DNA from: Deltaproteobacteria bacterium
Lineage (GTDB): Bacteria; Desulfobacterota; Desulfobulbia; Desulfobulbales; Desulfocapsaceae
Direction: 5' to 3'
Length of the DNA: 5,494 nucleotides
NCBI GenBank assembly: GCA_021779275.1
Contig: JAJYAX010000129.1
Span: forward strand, 1-5,494
Part shown: one piece after another, positions 5,320 through 5,494 of the stretch
Layout of the letters: each line of letters opens with the position of its first letter
How positions within the stretch are numbered: position 1 is the first letter of the stretch
Notes under the pieces: generated by a model
Seen by the model: only the letters and a program-made list of their open reading frames with translations
Told to the model about the DNA's origin: nothing
Databases searched by the model: none
Position numbers and translations under genes: made by a program

Positions 5320-5494
5320 CGCCATCTGGCCGGGATGATTTTGGGGAAGAGGGCATCCACCCTGGCGCTGGTTGTCCTGTCCACCTCGAGAACGTCGGTA
5401 TGCCAGGGCTTGATCCGGCAATCTAAGACCACAGGAGCAATGAGTCCGACATGAAACCTCTTCGTGGTTGTCCCTGCCGCATGGATGTCGGCGG
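5316..5494 (-). CDS. Unidentified protein, C-terminal 58 residues only
   Basis: An open frame enters from the right edge and ends at TGA (5318-5316), inside the ATGA that starts the pseudouridine synthase gene. Its visible 58 residues include a hydrophobic strand-like segment (Val15-Gly-Leu-Ile-Ala-Pro-Val-Val-Leu-Asp24) and a basic, aromatic end (Pro54-Ala-Arg-Trp-Arg58). It looks like the end of a soluble globular protein, and I do not recognise the family. Support is the uninterrupted frame and the 4-nt stop/start overlap; the pseudouridine synthase frame is also open across this stretch, so the evidence is not decisive. If real, the gene is probably in one operon with the pseudouridine synthase gene. 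Confidence 0.6.
   Translation of the reverse strand, partial: ADIHAAGTTTKRFHVGLIAPVVLDCRIKPWHTDVLEVDRTTSARVDALFPKIIPARWR

Noticed and set aside
5320..5421. N-terminal extension of the pseudouridine synthase to ATG at 5421
   Set aside because: The S4 domain begins right after Met at 5319, and the extra residues (rich in Gln, Gly and Arg) look like an out-of-frame reading of the upstream gene.

Overview
The window looks like a piece of bacterial chromosome carrying core genes, with no sign of a mobile element, CRISPR array, RNA gene or defence system. Base composition is moderate and similar throughout. The gene content suggests a Desulfobacterota (former Deltaproteobacteria) chromosome, possibly of the Desulfobulbales type: a membrane-sector-only ATP synthase cluster (atpZ-like, atpI-like, a, c), an IHF-beta-like HU protein, and a nucleoside-phosphorylase-family gene fused head-to-tail with rimO. 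This placement rests on remembered resemblance, not on a search.

Plus strand, left part (12-1872): four genes for the Fo sector of the F-type ATP synthase. Two small accessory membrane proteins (AtpZ-like and AtpI-like) overlap by 8 nt. The a subunit follows 9 nt later, then a 120-nt leader, the c subunit and a clear intrinsic terminator. Genes for b, delta, alpha, gamma, beta and epsilon do not follow, so they must lie elsewhere in the genome. The c subunit carries Gln34, Glu62, Ser63 and Tyr67, a set of side chains used to bind Na+ in sodium-driven enzymes, although the Thr of the classic site is Ile here.

Plus strand, middle (1925-4006): a divergent nucleoside phosphorylase/nucleosidase family protein and the ribosomal protein S12 methylthiotransferase RimO, joined with no intergenic base (TAA directly followed by ATG). 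RimO is a radical SAM enzyme that releases adenosine-type by-products, so a coupled salvage role for the first protein is plausible but unproven. A long hairpin (about 4013-4074) separates this pair from the convergent gene.

Minus strand, right part (5494-4074): the C-terminal end of an unidentified gene overlaps by 4 nt (ATGA) an RsuA/RluB-type rRNA pseudouridine synthase. A 238-nt AT-rich gap and then an HU/IHF-family DNA-bending protein follow. Ribosome biogenesis and modification (RimO, pseudouridine synthase) is the common theme of this half.

I found no clearly undescribed system. The points most worth a second look are the candidate Na+ ligands in the c subunit, the loss of the usual phosphate-binding residues in the rimO-linked phosphorylase homologue, and an extended -10 promoter motif in the hup-rluB gap that points antisense into the pseudouridine synthase gene.
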